The position numbers were made by a program, and so were the translations under genes. This document shows, one piece after another, positions 42,068-56,602 of a DNA stretch of 64,000 bases. Below the pieces are notes generated by a model. That model was not told the DNA's origin, searched no databases, and saw only the letters and a list, made by a program, of their open reading frames with translations. The DNA lies in assembly GCF_020166395.1 (NCBI RefSeq), contig NZ_JAIQXU010000012.1:58779-122778 (forward strand), in the 5' to 3' direction. Source of the stretch: Deinococcus betulae. GTDB taxonomy: Bacteria > Deinococcota > Deinococci > Deinococcales > Deinococcaceae. Positions within the stretch are counted from its first letter, which is position 1. Each line of letters opens with the position of its first letter.

Positions 42068-42130
42068 GAACCCTGACGCGGTTTTCAGGCGCTCTCTGCT
42101 GGACACGCGGCCAGACCGGGCTCCTTTTTT
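42033..42130 (+). terminator. Terminator/attenuator in the thrS leader
   Basis: Two nested stems: an outer one (42033-42051 with 42104-42122, 16 of 19 pairs) and an inner hairpin (42058-42072 with 42080-42094, 15 pairs including one G-U), followed by CC and TTTTTT at 42125-42130, 17 bases before thrS. A terminator in front of an essential gene implies conditional read-through. No T-box motif is seen. Confidence 0.7.
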
Positions 42131-42147
42131 GCTTAACGAGGTTTGAC

Positions 42148-44097
<1,950 letters not shown>

Positions 44098-44102
44098 AGC
44101 AG

Positions 44103-44146
44103 AGCGAAAAGGGGCCGCCGGGCTGTGCTGGCGGCCCCTTTTCGCT
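44103..44146. terminator. Bidirectional terminator between thrS and the DsbA-like gene
   Basis: Perfect 17-bp stem (AGCGAAAAGGGGCCGCC / GGCGGCCCCTTTTCGCT) with a 10-base loop, between convergent genes. Confidence 0.9.
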
Positions 44147-44153
44147 TCCGTTC

Positions 44154-45173
44154 CTAGCGCAGGGTCTTCAGGCGCGCGTCGATCACGCTCCGGGCCGAAG
44201 GCGTGGCGGTTGTGATGGCGCGCACCAGCGCCAGTTCAGCCGCGTCGCTGTAATCCAGCAGCTTAATGCCGTTCAGAAAGACGGTCGGCGTGCCCCGCAC
44301 CCCGAGGGCCATCCCCGCTTTGATCTGCGCTTCGACGCTGGCCTTGAACGTGTGCTGGCCCAGGCAGGTTTTGAAGGCGGCTGTGTTCAGGCCCGCTGTC
44401 CCCGCGTAGGCGCTGAATTTGCCCGGTGCGTCAGGTGTGTCCAGGCGGGTCCAGGTGCTGAACTGAGCAAACAGGGTGTCGGCGTAGGGCCAGAACTTGC
44501 CCTGCGCGCCTGCACATTCGCTGGCTTCGGCCGCGCCGTAAGCGTTTTTGTGAAAGTCCAGCGGGAACTGGTAGTGCGCCGTGCGGTACAGCGCAGGCTG
44601 CCGTTCCCAGGTCTGGAGGGCCGTGTCCCACAGCTGTTTGCAGTAGGGGCACTGAAAGTCGCTGAAGATACTCAGGGTGTTGGGCGCCGTGGCCGCGCCG
44701 CTGACATTCTTGGTGGCGGGGAAGGCGCTGGCCGGCCACACCTGCACCGCCTGGTAGGCGCGGTAGCGTGTCTGGGTGCCCTCGCCAGTGACCTTGATGA
44801 CCAGGAAGTCGGTGGCGTTGTCGTCACTGAAATCCTGGTAACCCTCGCGCGCACTCTCCAGAAATTGCGGGGCTGCCAGATTGTTGGTCAGCCCCGCAAG
44901 GTCGGCCTCTTTCATGCCCCAGCCTGCGGCAATGCCGCGCGCCAGGTCAGGCACGTTGTCGGTTTCGGTCAGCACTCCCACCACGGCGCCGCCGGCCAGG
45001 TCCAGCGTCAGGGTGGTGGCGCCCCGGCGCAGGGTCGCAAGGCCGTCCGGCGTAAAGCCCCTAAGAATCGCCTGCCCAGTCGTCTGCTGCGGTGTAGAGA
45101 ACAGTTGCGCCTGGGCGGCGCTGCCCAGGGTCAGGGCGGCAAGGGTCAGAAGCCGGGCAAGAGGAACATTCAC
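44154..45173 (-). CDS. DsbA-family thioredoxin-like exported protein
   Basis: 339 residues. A signal peptide (LARLLTLAALTLGSAAQA) precedes a domain of about 100 residues that resembles the N-terminal part of similar Deinococcus proteins. The C-terminal thioredoxin fold has the redox motif CPYC (SIFSDFQCPYCKQLWD) and the cis-Pro loop RGTPTVFLNG. It should form or shuffle disulphides outside the cytoplasm. GTG 45173 is chosen because TACACT ends six bases before it; GTG 45179 overlaps the predicted transcript start. Confidence 0.9.
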   Translation of the reverse strand: MNVPLARLLTLAALTLGSAAQAQLFSTPQQTTGQAILRGFTPDGLATLRRGATTLTLDLAGGAVVGVLTETDNVPDLARGIAAGWGMKEADLAGLTNNLAAPQFLESAREGYQDFSDDNATDFLVIKVTGEGTQTRYRAYQAVQVWPASAFPATKNVSGAATAPNTLSIFSDFQCPYCKQLWDTALQTWERQPALYRTAHYQFPLDFHKNAYGAAEASECAGAQGKFWPYADTLFAQFSTWTRLDTPDAPGKFSAYAGTAGLNTAAFKTCLGQHTFKASVEAQIKAGMALGVRGTPTVFLNGIKLLDYSDAAELALVRAITTATPSARSVIDARLKTLR

Positions 45174-45179
45174 CTGCAC

Positions 45180-45185
45180 AGTGTA
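45180..45185 (-). promoter_or_regulatory. -10 box (TACACT), leaderless promoter of the DsbA-like gene
   Basis: TACACT on the minus strand ends six bases before GTG 45173. Confidence 0.55.
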
Positions 45186-45336
45186 GAGGTCGGGCGGTCT
45201 GGCCGACGGCTGTTATGAACGCCGACGGCCCTGGGGGCAACCGTCATTCACTGCGACCAGTGGGGGATGCGGGGCCGCGCGAAGAAGCCTCCTGGCGGCC
45301 TCGCCTGGCCCAGTGTGGCTCAGACGGCAGACCCTC

Positions 45337-46206
45337 TTAGCGGGCCTCGGCCAGCACCTCTTTCAGCAGGTCAGGCCGGTCAGTGATGATGCCGTCCACG
45401 CCCAGCGCCACCAAGCGCCGCATCTCGGCCGGGTCGTTGATGGTCCAGACCTGCACGGCCACGCCACGCGCGTGCATGGCGCGCACAAAGGCCGGGGTCA
45501 CCACCTCGATTCCCCCAGAGCGCACCGGCACCTGGGCCACGCGCCCGGCGGCCGGGGCCAGGCCCGCCAGCCCCACCTTGCTCAGCAGCACCAGGGGCCG
45601 CAGTTCGCGTTCGGTCATGCTCGTCATGACTTCGGGGCACGCGGCGCGAAACTCATTCAAGGCCGCGTCGCTGAAACTGGCCACGACCACCCGGCTGGCC
45701 GCGCCCGCTTCCCGCAGGGTCTTGCAGAAGGGAGCGGCCACGCTGGGCTGCGCCTGTTTGATCTCGATAATCAGTGGTGTGTTTGGAAAGGTGGCGAGCA
45801 CCTCGGACAACTGCGCCACCTGCACGCCCTGCGCCCGGAAAGGATAGGTGGCGCCTCCGTCCAGCGACAGGGTGTAGCCGGCGTCGGCCGCCAGGACCTC
45901 GGCTAATGTCAGGTCGGCGATACGGCCCTGGGTGTTCGTCAGGCGGTCCAGTGTGCCGTCGTGCGACAGCACCAGCTCCCCGTCGCGCGTGGCGTGCATA
46001 TCCATTTCCAGCATGTCCACACCCAGCGCCGCGGCGTTCCGGTAGGCCAGCATGGTGTTGCTGGGCCAGAGCCCTTCGCCCCCCTGATGGGCAATGTTCA
46101 GCGTCTGTCCCGTGATCAGTGCATTGGCCGGCGTTCCTTGCCCCTGACAGGCCACCAAACCCGCCGCCAGCCCCAGCCCCCATACCCAGCTCCAGCGTTG
46201 TCGCAT
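45337..46206 (-). CDS. Glycerophosphodiester phosphodiesterase, exported
   Basis: 289 residues. A lipoprotein-type signal peptide (VWGLGLAAGLVACQ) ends at a Cys. The TIM-barrel has NIAHQGGEGLWPSNTMLAY (usual HRG replaced by HQG), EMDMHATRDGELVLSHDGTLDRLTN with the metal ligands and both catalytic His, and WTINDPAEMRRLVALGVDGIITD at the C-terminus. It cuts glycerophosphodiesters from phospholipid turnover. The start follows a TACCCT box by seven bases. The tRNA operon lies divergently. Confidence 0.93.
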   Translation of the reverse strand: MRQRWSWVWGLGLAAGLVACQGQGTPANALITGQTLNIAHQGGEGLWPSNTMLAYRNAAALGVDMLEMDMHATRDGELVLSHDGTLDRLTNTQGRIADLTLAEVLAADAGYTLSLDGGATYPFRAQGVQVAQLSEVLATFPNTPLIIEIKQAQPSVAAPFCKTLREAGAASRVVVASFSDAALNEFRAACPEVMTSMTERELRPLVLLSKVGLAGLAPAAGRVAQVPVRSGGIEVVTPAFVRAMHARGVAVQVWTINDPAEMRRLVALGVDGIITDRPDLLKEVLAEAR

Positions 46207-46213
46207 AGGTGTC

Positions 46214-46219
46214 AGGGTA
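46214..46219 (-). promoter_or_regulatory. -10 box (TACCCT), leaderless promoter of the GDPD gene
   Basis: TACCCT on the minus strand ends seven bases before ATG 46206. Confidence 0.5.
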
Positions 46220-46260
46220 CTGTGCCGGTGTCTGCGCCGCTTGATCTCTGTGCGGCCCGG

Positions 46261-46289
46261 TTTACAGCCTGCCGGGGCCGTGCTAACAT
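46261..46289 (+). promoter_or_regulatory. Promoter of the tRNA-Cys / tRNA-Val operon
   Basis: TTTACA (46261-46266) and TAACAT (46284-46289) are 17 bases apart; tRNA-Cys begins about 55 bases after the predicted start. Confidence 0.6.
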
Positions 46290-46350
46290 TCCTTCCGCTG
46301 GAAGAGGAAAGACCTGCCAGCCGCCCGCAAGGGACAGCTGAAGCCCCAGT

Positions 46351-46425
<75 letters not shown>

Positions 46426-46441
46426 ATACCCCCATCAGGAC

Positions 46442-46517
<76 letters not shown>

Positions 46518-46520
46518 CAG

Positions 46521-46543
46521 ATGCCCTCTCAGAGGGCATTTTT
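46521..46543 (+). terminator. Terminator of the tRNA operon
   Basis: 8-bp stem ATGCCCTC / GAGGGCAT with loop TCA, followed by a T-run. Confidence 0.88.
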
Positions 46544-46601
46544 CCTTTTCTGATTTAGCCACTTTTTCGCCGGGTGGCAACGCTGGCAGCAGCTCACTTT
46601 T

Positions 46602-46805
46602 TTAGAAGCCCGGCGGGCCACTGTTCCGGTTCGACTTTGAGGTTGGGGTGCTCAGGCTCAACGCAGTCCGCTGCTCTTCAAACACGTCGCCGTAACTGTC
46701 CAGGCTGATGCTGGTCCGGCAGCGTTCCATTCTGGCGGCCAAGACCTTAGGGCCCTGAGAGAGCGTCAGGGAAGCGCAGGTGTGGCGAATGTCGAGAAGG
46801 CGGTG
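46602..46805 (-). pseudogene. Tyrosine recombinase (integrase) C-terminal fragment
   Basis: An open 67-codon stretch without a start, bounded upstream by a stop codon. It begins HRLLDIRHTCASLTLSQG, which matches the integrase box with the catalytic Arg and the LSQG turn, then AARMERCRTSISLDSYGDVF, where the usual GHSS-x-x-T is decayed and the active Tyr region reads LDSYGDV. The N-terminal and core domains are missing. It points to a past integration next to tRNA-Val. Confidence 0.75.
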
Positions 46806-46821
46806 CTACAGTGGCGCCCCT

Positions 46822-46947
46822 GTGCCGAGAAAGCGCCGCCGTAACCGTTCTTTTCCACATCCAAATCCCTGGGTGACGCGCCTAAGTACCCTGCTGCTGT
46901 GGGTGGACCTGGGCCTGCTGCTCATCTTTCTGAAGCAGGCAGGCTAA
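46822..46947 (+). CDS. Small membrane protein, 41 residues
   Basis: GTG 46822 to TAA 46947. The N-terminus is basic (MPRKRRRNRSFPHPNP) and the rest forms one hydrophobic helix (LSTLLLWVDLGLLLIFLKQA). A TACAGT box (46807-46812) ends nine bases before the start. It lies inside the tRNA-Val element remnant. No known family. Confidence 0.5.
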   Translation: MPRKRRRNRSFPHPNPWVTRLSTLLLWVDLGLLLIFLKQAG

Positions 46948-46952
46948 GCGCG

Positions 46953-46958
46953 TAAGCT
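46953..46958 (+). promoter_or_regulatory. -10 box (TAAGCT) of the 59-residue membrane protein
   Basis: TAAGCT ends six bases before ATG 46965. Confidence 0.5.
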
Positions 46959-46964
46959 GCGCGG

Positions 46965-47144
46965 ATGCTGTATCTCAACGCTCTGCTGTCGGCGGCCTTC
47001 GTGGCCTTCTTTTCCTGGGAGGAAACACAGTGGCTGCCCGTCAATGAACCCTGGCACATTCTCGCGGCTGGCCTGGGTGGTCTTGGGGCGCTCCTGCTGC
47101 TCCTGAATACCCTACGCCCGCTCTTTATCAGATCAGGGCGATAA
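46965..47144 (+). CDS. Small membrane protein, 59 residues
   Basis: ATG 46965 to TAA 47144. It has two hydrophobic segments (MLYLNALLSAAFVAFFSW and ILAAGLGGLGALLLLLNTL) joined by an acidic turn (EETQWLPVNEPWH), and a basic end (RPLFIRSGR). The leaderless spacing of TAAGCT supports expression. It lies 17 bases after the previous small ORF, so the two may be a pair. No known family. Confidence 0.6.
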   Translation: MLYLNALLSAAFVAFFSWEETQWLPVNEPWHILAAGLGGLGALLLLLNTLRPLFIRSGR

Positions 47145-47326
47145 AGGCCTAGCTGAGAGTGGTGCTGTTGGGTTTGGGTGCAGCGCCTAAAGTGGCTACG
47201 CGGAGAGAGGAGAGGCCGCACTGCTAGCGATCTTACTGGGTTGGCGTTGGATTCCAGGTGCGTCCTACACAGGGAAATAGGCTCTACTGGGTTCCAGTTG
47301 GGTGAAGCTGGACAGATTCAACGAGG

Positions 47327-47372
47327 TTGACACTGAATGGGACAGCGGTTCAGATTTCCTCGGTTCGACCAG
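47327..47372. repeat. att-like direct repeat, degenerate copy of tRNA-Val 3' half
   Basis: Starts TTGACAC and ends TTCGACCAG; 37 of 46 bases match tRNA-Val 46472-46517 without gaps, and the next bases also resemble the tRNA terminator (hairpin and TTTTT). It marks the far end of an about 0.85 kb integration remnant. The rest of 47145-47493 shows no gene. Confidence 0.6.
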
Positions 47373-47493
47373 AAGACCCTTACGCAGGCGGGATTTTTCT
47401 CGCTCTCCTCTCGGTACTGAACCGCCAGTGACAGCAGCGCTTGTCTGTGGTGCATAAGATTGCTCGCCCAGAAATTTCTCTGCCCCTGTCTGC

Positions 47494-47499
47494 TATGCT
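47494..47499 (+). promoter_or_regulatory. -10 box (TATGCT) of rnpB
   Basis: TATGCT lies seven bases before the start of helix P1. The -35 region is unclear. Confidence 0.5.
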
Positions 47500-47506
47500 C
47501 CTCTCT

Positions 47507-47941
<435 letters not shown>

Positions 47942-47945
47942 CAGG

Positions 47946-47974
47946 GCAGGCCGCCTCAGATTGAGGCGGCCTGC
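47946..47974 (+). terminator. Terminator of rnpB
   Basis: 12-bp stem GCAGGCCGCCTC / GAGGCGGCCTGC with a 5-base loop, then TTGTGA. Confidence 0.8.
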
Positions 47975-48010
47975 TTGTGAATAGGCAAAAGGACTGGACA
48001 GACTGACCCT

Positions 48011-48367
48011 TTACCCTCCCTTCCCGGCGTCTATCGCCGCCAACACAAACCCCGCGATCAGCAGCAGGCCGCCCACTGGCGCCACAGCCCCCAGCACGCT
48101 GATGCCGCTCAGCGCCAGGAGATACAGGCTCCCACTGAAAATGACGCTCCCGGCCAGCAGCACCGCAGGGGCGCGGCGTTGTCCTGACTGGGTGCCCAGG
48201 GCCAGAAGCGTCAGGGCGGCGTACATCTGGTAGCGGGCCGCCGTTTCAAAGGTGGCCAGATGTTCGGGGGTCAGGCGGCCCTCCAGGCCGTGCGCCGCAA
48301 AAGCCCCCAGGGCCACCGCCAGCGCCGCCAGCACAGCGCCCACCTGCAGAGTCTGAATAGAACGCAT
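48011..48367 (-). CDS. DUF423 family membrane protein
   Basis: 118 residues with four membrane helices. The DUF423 signature is clear: LAALAVALGAFAAHGLEGRL at the start, ETAARYQMYAALTLLALG, then GSVIFSGSLYLLALSG and GAVAPVGGLLLIAGFVLAA. The function is unknown. TAGCCT ends six bases before ATG 48367, so it is leaderless. It is divergent from the mraZ cluster. Confidence 0.95.
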   Translation of the reverse strand: MRSIQTLQVGAVLAALAVALGAFAAHGLEGRLTPEHLATFETAARYQMYAALTLLALGTQSGQRRAPAVLLAGSVIFSGSLYLLALSGISVLGAVAPVGGLLLIAGFVLAAIDAGKGG

Positions 48368-48373
48368 CCCCTG

Positions 48374-48379
48374 AGGCTA
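48374..48379 (-). promoter_or_regulatory. -10 box (TAGCCT) of the DUF423 gene
   Basis: TAGCCT on the minus strand ends six bases before ATG 48367. Confidence 0.55.
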
Positions 48380-48441
48380 GACCAGTGCAGGGGTGCCGCG
48401 TGTCCCGCCAGAAGGCCCGTCGTGGGGAGAGGGGGGGTGCG

Positions 48442-48487
48442 GTGGGGGAAAAGTGGAGGCCAGGTGGGAATCGGTGGTAATTCGTGG
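48442..48487 (+). promoter_or_regulatory. MraZ operator: GTGG repeats
   Basis: GTGG units begin at 48442, 48453, 48464, 48474 and 48484. The last three are exactly ten bases apart and read GTGGGAA, GTGGTAA and GTGGAAA. MraZ is known to bind repeated GTGG/TGGG boxes spaced by ten bases before its own operon, as here, just before the TACACT -10 box. Confidence 0.7.
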
Positions 48488-48497
48488 AAACGGCTGT

Positions 48498-48503
48498 TAC
48501 ACT
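48498..48503 (+). promoter_or_regulatory. -10 box (TACACT) of the mraZ operon
   Basis: TACACT at 48498-48503, eleven bases after the last GTGG box, predicts a leader of about 95 bases before mraZ. Confidence 0.5.
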
Positions 48504-48605
48504 CCCCCCATCAACCAAAAGGCGTTGAGCGCGTGTTCATGGTTGAGGTGGGCTGCCCAGTGCCCCCACCGCCAGGTGGGACGGGGTGGGAAAGAGGAGA
48601 CGTGT

Positions 48606-50363
<1,758 letters not shown>

Positions 50364-50373
<10 letters not shown>

Positions 50374-51704
50374 AGATTCGCAACCGCTCCTATTTCATGC
50401 GCTTCATGGCGCTGCTGATGTTCCTGACCCTGGTGTGGGCGTATGCCCAGCTGGAGTGGGGCGTGCCGCAGGCCGCAAGGCAAACCGCCGTGCAGTCGCG
50501 CGGCCCGGTGCTGTCGGCCGACGGGCGGGTGCTGGCCACCAGTGTCAAAGGCAAGCGCGTCTACCCGCAGGGCAGCCTGGCCGGCCAGCTGATCGGCATG
50601 ATGGGCGCCACCGAGGGCCTGGAGGGTCTGGAGCACGCTTACGACGGTCTGCTGACGGCGGGGCAGCCCCTGAAATTGACCATTGACACTGGGGTGCAGG
50701 CCTCGGCTGAGGCGGCGCTGGCCCGCGCCGTGCCCGAGCATCAGGGGGAATACGGCGCGGTGGTGGTCCTGGAAACGCGCACCGGGCGCGTGCTGGCCGC
50801 CGCCAGCTATCCGCCCTTTGACCCCAACACCTGGCGCAGCCACAGTGAGGGTGCGCGGCGCAACCGGGCCTTTCTGGACCGGTTCGAGCCAGGGTCCACG
50901 GTCAAGGCCCTGGTGGTCGCCGCCGCCATGAACGAGGGGCTGACCACGCCCAGCACGGTCTACGACACCCCCATGAGCCGCTTTGTGGGCGGGCGCTGGG
51001 GCAGCCGCATTGGCGACAGCGTGGCGCACCCCAAGAGCCTCTCGACCGTGGGTGTGCTGCAGTACAGCAGCAACGTGGGCATGACCCATATCGTTGAGCA
51101 CTTTCCCAAAGAGCAGATGCGCGGTTACCTCCAACAGTACGGTTTTGGGCAGGAGGTCGCGCTGCCGACGGTGCCGGCGGCCAGTGGACAGCTGCAACCC
51201 CTGAGCCGCTGGAGCGACCTCGTGCGCGCCACCAACGCGTTCGGCCAGGGCATGAGCAGCACCACCCTGCAACTGGCCGCCGCCTTCAACGTGCTGGCCA
51301 ATGACGGCCGCTACATCTCGCCGCGTCTGGTCGAGGGCGAGGCTGGCATGGAAAAGCGCGATGTCCTGCGCCCCGAGGTGGCCCGCGAGACCCGGCACAT
51401 GCTCAAGAGCGTCATTGAGCGCATCGAGACCAACACGATTAAAGGCTACGACCTGGCCGGCAAGACCGGCACGGCGCAGGTGGTCATTGACGGCCGCTAC
51501 TCCAGCACAGTGTATGACAGCGTGTTTGCGGGCTTCTTTCCCGTCGAGTCTCCGCGAATCACGATTGCCGTCATGGTTCGGGGCGCCAAACGTGAGTATC
51601 ACGGCTCACAACTGGCCGCCCCACTGTTCCGCGCCATTTCGGCAGACACGCTGTCGCGTTGGGGCGCTGTACCGGTGCCCGATCAGAAAGATGATCAACC
51701 ATAG
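50364..51704 (+). CDS. ftsI: Class B penicillin-binding protein (FtsI/PBP3-like)
   Basis: 446 residues, short for the class because the N-terminal module is reduced. It makes septal peptidoglycan crosslinks. A membrane anchor (FMRFMALLMFLTLVWAYAQLE) precedes the transpeptidase domain with S-x-x-K in FEPGSTVKALVV, S-x-N in QYSSNVGM and KTGTAQ. TTG 50364 is chosen as start, since GGAGGTG lies eight bases upstream and the frame agrees; ATG 50398 would cut the tail before the helix. This ends the cluster here: no mur genes follow. Confidence 0.93.
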
Positions 51705-51726
51705 GTAGTCCTGAATGAGTAAAAAA

Positions 51727-51791
51727 TGAGACGGCCTGAGAAGATGGGTGCCCGGTCAGCAAGAGGTTGGGCACTCTCTCAGGCCATCTCA
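51727..51791 (+). terminator. Large hairpin after ftsI
   Basis: A 15-bp outer stem (TGAGACGGCCTGAGA / TCTCAGGCCATCTCA, one mismatch) encloses an inner stem GTGCCC / GGGCAC (48-53 with 69-74 of 517xx). It lies 23 bases after the ftsI stop and may be its terminator. Confidence 0.5.
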
Positions 51792-51895
51792 CGTCTGAAG
51801 TGTCAGCCTGCACCCTATTGCCTCCTGTTGGTCGCCTGACTGGGCGTGAAATAAGCCACTTGGCCGACCCAGAACTCATTTTCCGATGAGAAACT

Positions 51896-51924
51896 AAATG
51901 AGACGATTAGAACATGTCTCATTT
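51896..51924 (+). terminator. Hairpin with T-run in the AT-rich tract
   Basis: Perfect 9-bp stem AAATGAGAC / GTCTCATTT with an 11-base loop, ending in TTTTT. Confidence 0.5.
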
Positions 51925-52140
51925 TTGATACTGTCTCTTGGTCGAGATTTTTCTGTCAATTTGAACTCATCTACCGAATATTTCAAAATTTAAATGAGAG
52001 TCGATCTATCTGGTTCTTAGAAAACTGCCATCTCGTCCCATTACGCTCATGCACGAAGAGACCTGAGCTTCATCTGCTCCCAACCCAACTTCTGACGACA
52101 ACCGGGCGCGTGCCTTGACGCTGCGCTCGTTGGAGTGTGC

Positions 52141-52704
52141 ATGTCTTACACCATTTTTCAATCCATCTGCGCCGCCGCCCTGTTGGCGGGCAGTGCCTGC
52201 GCTACCCCCGCGCTGCCCGATAGCAGCGTGGCGGCCGGCGCCGTCCGTGACGCCCTGACGGTTCGCCCAGCTGTGCCGGCCGCCCCCAGTGCCGCGCAGC
52301 AGGCGGCCCAGAACCGCGCCGCAGCTATTGCCAGCACCCAGGCGGTGCGCGAGCCCGTGGCCCTGACGCCTATCCGGGGTAAGACGGCCATTGCCCGCTC
52401 CACGGCCTACAACAGTGTGCCGGGACAGACCGACGCCACGCCCTTCATCACAGCCACCGGAACCCGCACCCGCCCCGGTGTGGTGGCCCTGTCCCGCGAC
52501 CTGCTGCGCGTCTTTCCTTACGGCACCCGTGTCACAATTGAAGACCTGAGTGGGCGCTACAACTCCATGCTCAGGGGGCGCGTCTTTATGGTGGAAGACA
52601 CGATGGCGGCCCGCAAAACCAACAGCGTGGACATCTGGATGCCCACCCGCACCGAGGCCCTGAACTGGGGCGCGCGCCAGATTCGTATTACGGCCGTTCG
52701 CTGA
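52141..52704 (+). CDS. Exported 3D-domain protein
   Basis: 187 residues. A signal peptide (ICAAALLAGSACA) and an Ala/Pro-rich linker come before the 3D domain: ITATGTRTRPGVVALSRDLL, then VFPYGTRVTIEDLSG and GRVFMVEDTMAARKTNSVDI with the conserved Asp residues. The 3D domain occurs in MltA-type and resuscitation-type cell wall enzymes, so a peptidoglycan role is likely. ATG 52141 is used because GGAG lies seven bases upstream. Confidence 0.88.
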   Translation: MSYTIFQSICAAALLAGSACATPALPDSSVAAGAVRDALTVRPAVPAAPSAAQQAAQNRAAAIASTQAVREPVALTPIRGKTAIARSTAYNSVPGQTDATPFITATGTRTRPGVVALSRDLLRVFPYGTRVTIEDLSGRYNSMLRGRVFMVEDTMAARKTNSVDIWMPTRTEALNWGARQIRITAVR

Positions 52705-52717
52705 CCCCCAGAGACCG

Positions 52718-52748
52718 CCCCCACCCGAGCCAGGCTGCCGGGTGGGGG
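52718..52748 (+). terminator. Terminator hairpin after the 3D-domain gene
   Basis: 10-bp stem CCCCCACCCG / CGGGTGGGGG with an 11-base loop; no T-run. Confidence 0.55.
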
Positions 52749-52772
52749 CAGTCTGTTATCCTCGGCCCCGAC

Positions 52773-53945
<1,173 letters not shown>

Positions 53946-54187
53946 GGGACGCTGAGGCCTGCTCTGGGCCTGGTCAGCCTCATCCATGCTGGCGCCAGAC
54001 CAGCGAGACAGGGACAGGCGGCCTCTTCCGGGTCGTCTTCTTTTGTGCGCCTAGATCGCCTGTTTTCGGCGTCCATCAGGCAGGCGTCACCTCTCTGACG
54101 GTGACCTGAAGCACCATTAACAAAGCGCCCTATCTGGCTCACAGTGCGTCATGTTGTCCCCCGTAGGCTGCTTCTCGGAGGTACGAC

Positions 54188-55210
<1,023 letters not shown>

Positions 55211-55226
55211 CCCCAGCTTTCACCCG

Positions 55227-55255
55227 CACCCCTGCCAGTTGGTAGGGGTGTTTTT
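55227..55255 (+). terminator. Terminator of the DUF4384 gene
   Basis: Stem CACCCCTGCC / GGTAGGGGTG with a short loop and one G-U pair, followed by TTTTT. It overlaps the stop of the convergent Nudix gene. Confidence 0.85.
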
Positions 55256-55841
55256 AGAGTTGTGGGCCGTGGGTCAGCAGGTCGTGCAGCACGCGCGCTG
55301 TCATGCCCCAGATGTCGTGCCCCTGCCAGGGATAGCGGTAGAGGGGGACCAGGGTGCCGTCTGGGAGGCGGCGACTTTCACGGAGAACAGGCAGCGCGCG
55401 CAGGTCGGCCAGAGAGGGCAGCAGGATCTGCGCCACCTCGCCCGAGAGGGTCAGCGTGGGCTCGGCCGGAAGACGCGCCAGCACCGGGGTGACGTGGAAG
55501 CCCACAGGCGTGAACACATCGTCCAGGGTGCCGAGCACCTGAATCTGCGCCGCGTCCAGGCCCACCTCTTCCTCGGCCTCTCGCTGGGCGCCCGCCACCA
55601 CATCCTCGCCCGCTTCCAGGCTGCCTCCGGGAAAACTGATCTGCCCCTTGTGGGTGGGCAGCTCGGCCGAGCGTACCGTGAGCAGCACGCGCGGGCTGGG
55701 TTCTAGCGTCAGGCCTACCAGCACCGCCGCCCGGCGGTAATCCGGCAGATGCAGGGTGCGGCGCTCGCGGCCCCCCACCCAGGCGGCCCAGGGGTCGGCC
55801 AGGGCGGTGTCCAGAGGGTCGGGCGCAGGGAAGCCGGTCAC
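55254..55841 (-). CDS. Nudix hydrolase, CoA pyrophosphatase-like
   Basis: 195 residues. The Nudix box is complete ([24 protein letters not shown]) and is preceded by the [20 protein letters not shown] segment that marks the CoA pyrophosphatase (NudL/UPF0035) group. The active site Glu residues are present. It should split CoA or similar dinucleotides. GTG 55841 overlaps the mazG stop (GTGA), so the two form an operon of housekeeping phosphohydrolases. Confidence 0.94.
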   Translation of the reverse strand: MTGFPAPDPLDTALADPWAAWVGGRERRTLHLPDYRRAAVLVGLTLEPSPRVLLTVRSAELPTHKGQISFPGGSLEAGEDVVAGAQREAEEEVGLDAAQIQVLGTLDDVFTPVGFHVTPVLARLPAEPTLTLSGEVAQILLPSLADLRALPVLRESRRLPDGTLVPLYRYPWQGHDIWGMTARVLHDLLTHGPQL

Positions 55842-56473
55842 GCGCCGTCCAGCGCACGCAGGGTGGCGGCGGTGTGGTCGCGCAGGGCCAGTTCGGGGTC
55901 CACGCCCGCCATACGGGCCCACGTGACCACGGCGGCCAGGGTAGCGGCTACGTCTTCGGGGGTGGCCGCCGCATGGGTCAGGTTGATGATGGCCGTCGCC
56001 TGCGCGTTAGCGGCAGTCGTGCCCGCCAACTGCTGCGCCTTCGCCTCACGGGCCAGGGCGCCCAGCCCGGCAGGCACCCGCTGCGAGGGCCGGCGGGGCT
56101 GCCCCTGTGCGGCTCCGCCCTCAGCCGCCTTGATGGCCTGCCAGTTGCGCATGACCTCGGCACTGTCGGTGACCGCTACGTCCCCAAAGACGTGGGGGTG
56201 ACGCCGCACCAGCTTGTCCACGATGGCGCGCTCAACGGCAGGGTAGGCGAAGGTGCCTTCTTCCTCGGCAATCACGCTGTGAAAAGCTACCTGCAGGAGC
56301 ACGTCACCCAGTTCGTCGGCCAGTTCGGCGCGGTCTGCGCTGGCCACAGCGTCGGCGGCCTCAGCCGCTTCTTCCAGCAGGTAGGGCCGCAGGGACTCGT
56401 GGGTCTGCTCCTGATCCCAGGGGCAGCCGCCAGGGCCACGCAGGCGCCGCATGACGCTCAGTAGGTCTTGCAT
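55838..56473 (-). CDS. mazG: Nucleoside triphosphate pyrophosphohydrolase MazG
   Basis: 211 residues. The first MazG domain is clear: [20 protein letters not shown], then [13 protein letters not shown] and [20 protein letters not shown] with the E-x-x-E and E-x-x-D metal sites. RRHPHVFGD follows. The second domain is short. It removes unwanted NTPs. TACAGT ends six bases before ATG 56473. The Nudix gene follows in overlap. Confidence 0.95.
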   Translation of the reverse strand: MQDLLSVMRRLRGPGGCPWDQEQTHESLRPYLLEEAAEAADAVASADRAELADELGDVLLQVAFHSVIAEEEGTFAYPAVERAIVDKLVRRHPHVFGDVAVTDSAEVMRNWQAIKAAEGGAAQGQPRRPSQRVPAGLGALAREAKAQQLAGTTAANAQATAIINLTHAAATPEDVAATLAAVVTWARMAGVDPELALRDHTAATLRALDGA

Positions 56474-56479
56474 GGCCCC

Positions 56480-56485
56480 ACTGTA
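56480..56485 (-). promoter_or_regulatory. -10 box (TACAGT), leaderless promoter of mazG
   Basis: TACAGT on the minus strand ends six bases before ATG 56473. Confidence 0.55.
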
Positions 56486-56602
56486 GTGGGCTTCTCTGCC
56501 TCTCTGCCAACGCAAAAAACACCTTTCGGGGGCAGACGGCCGCTCGGTGACCCTCACGGGGAGTTCACGCGGCGTCAGGTGGCGTGTGTTGCACTGGTCC
56601 CC

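Larger units (their letters stand above)
51709..52134. other. AT-rich intergenic tract with inverted repeats
   Basis: About 430 bases of unusually AT-rich DNA after ftsI. It contains many ATGAGA / TCTCAT pieces. Two clear hairpins are seen: 51727-51791 and 51896-51924. No protein-like ORF was found. It may be a decayed mobile element, a set of terminators or an RNA gene. Confidence 0.5.

Noticed and set aside
41966..42147. T-box riboswitch ahead of thrS
   Set aside because: The leader has a terminator, but no conserved T-box sequence or specifier stem could be found.
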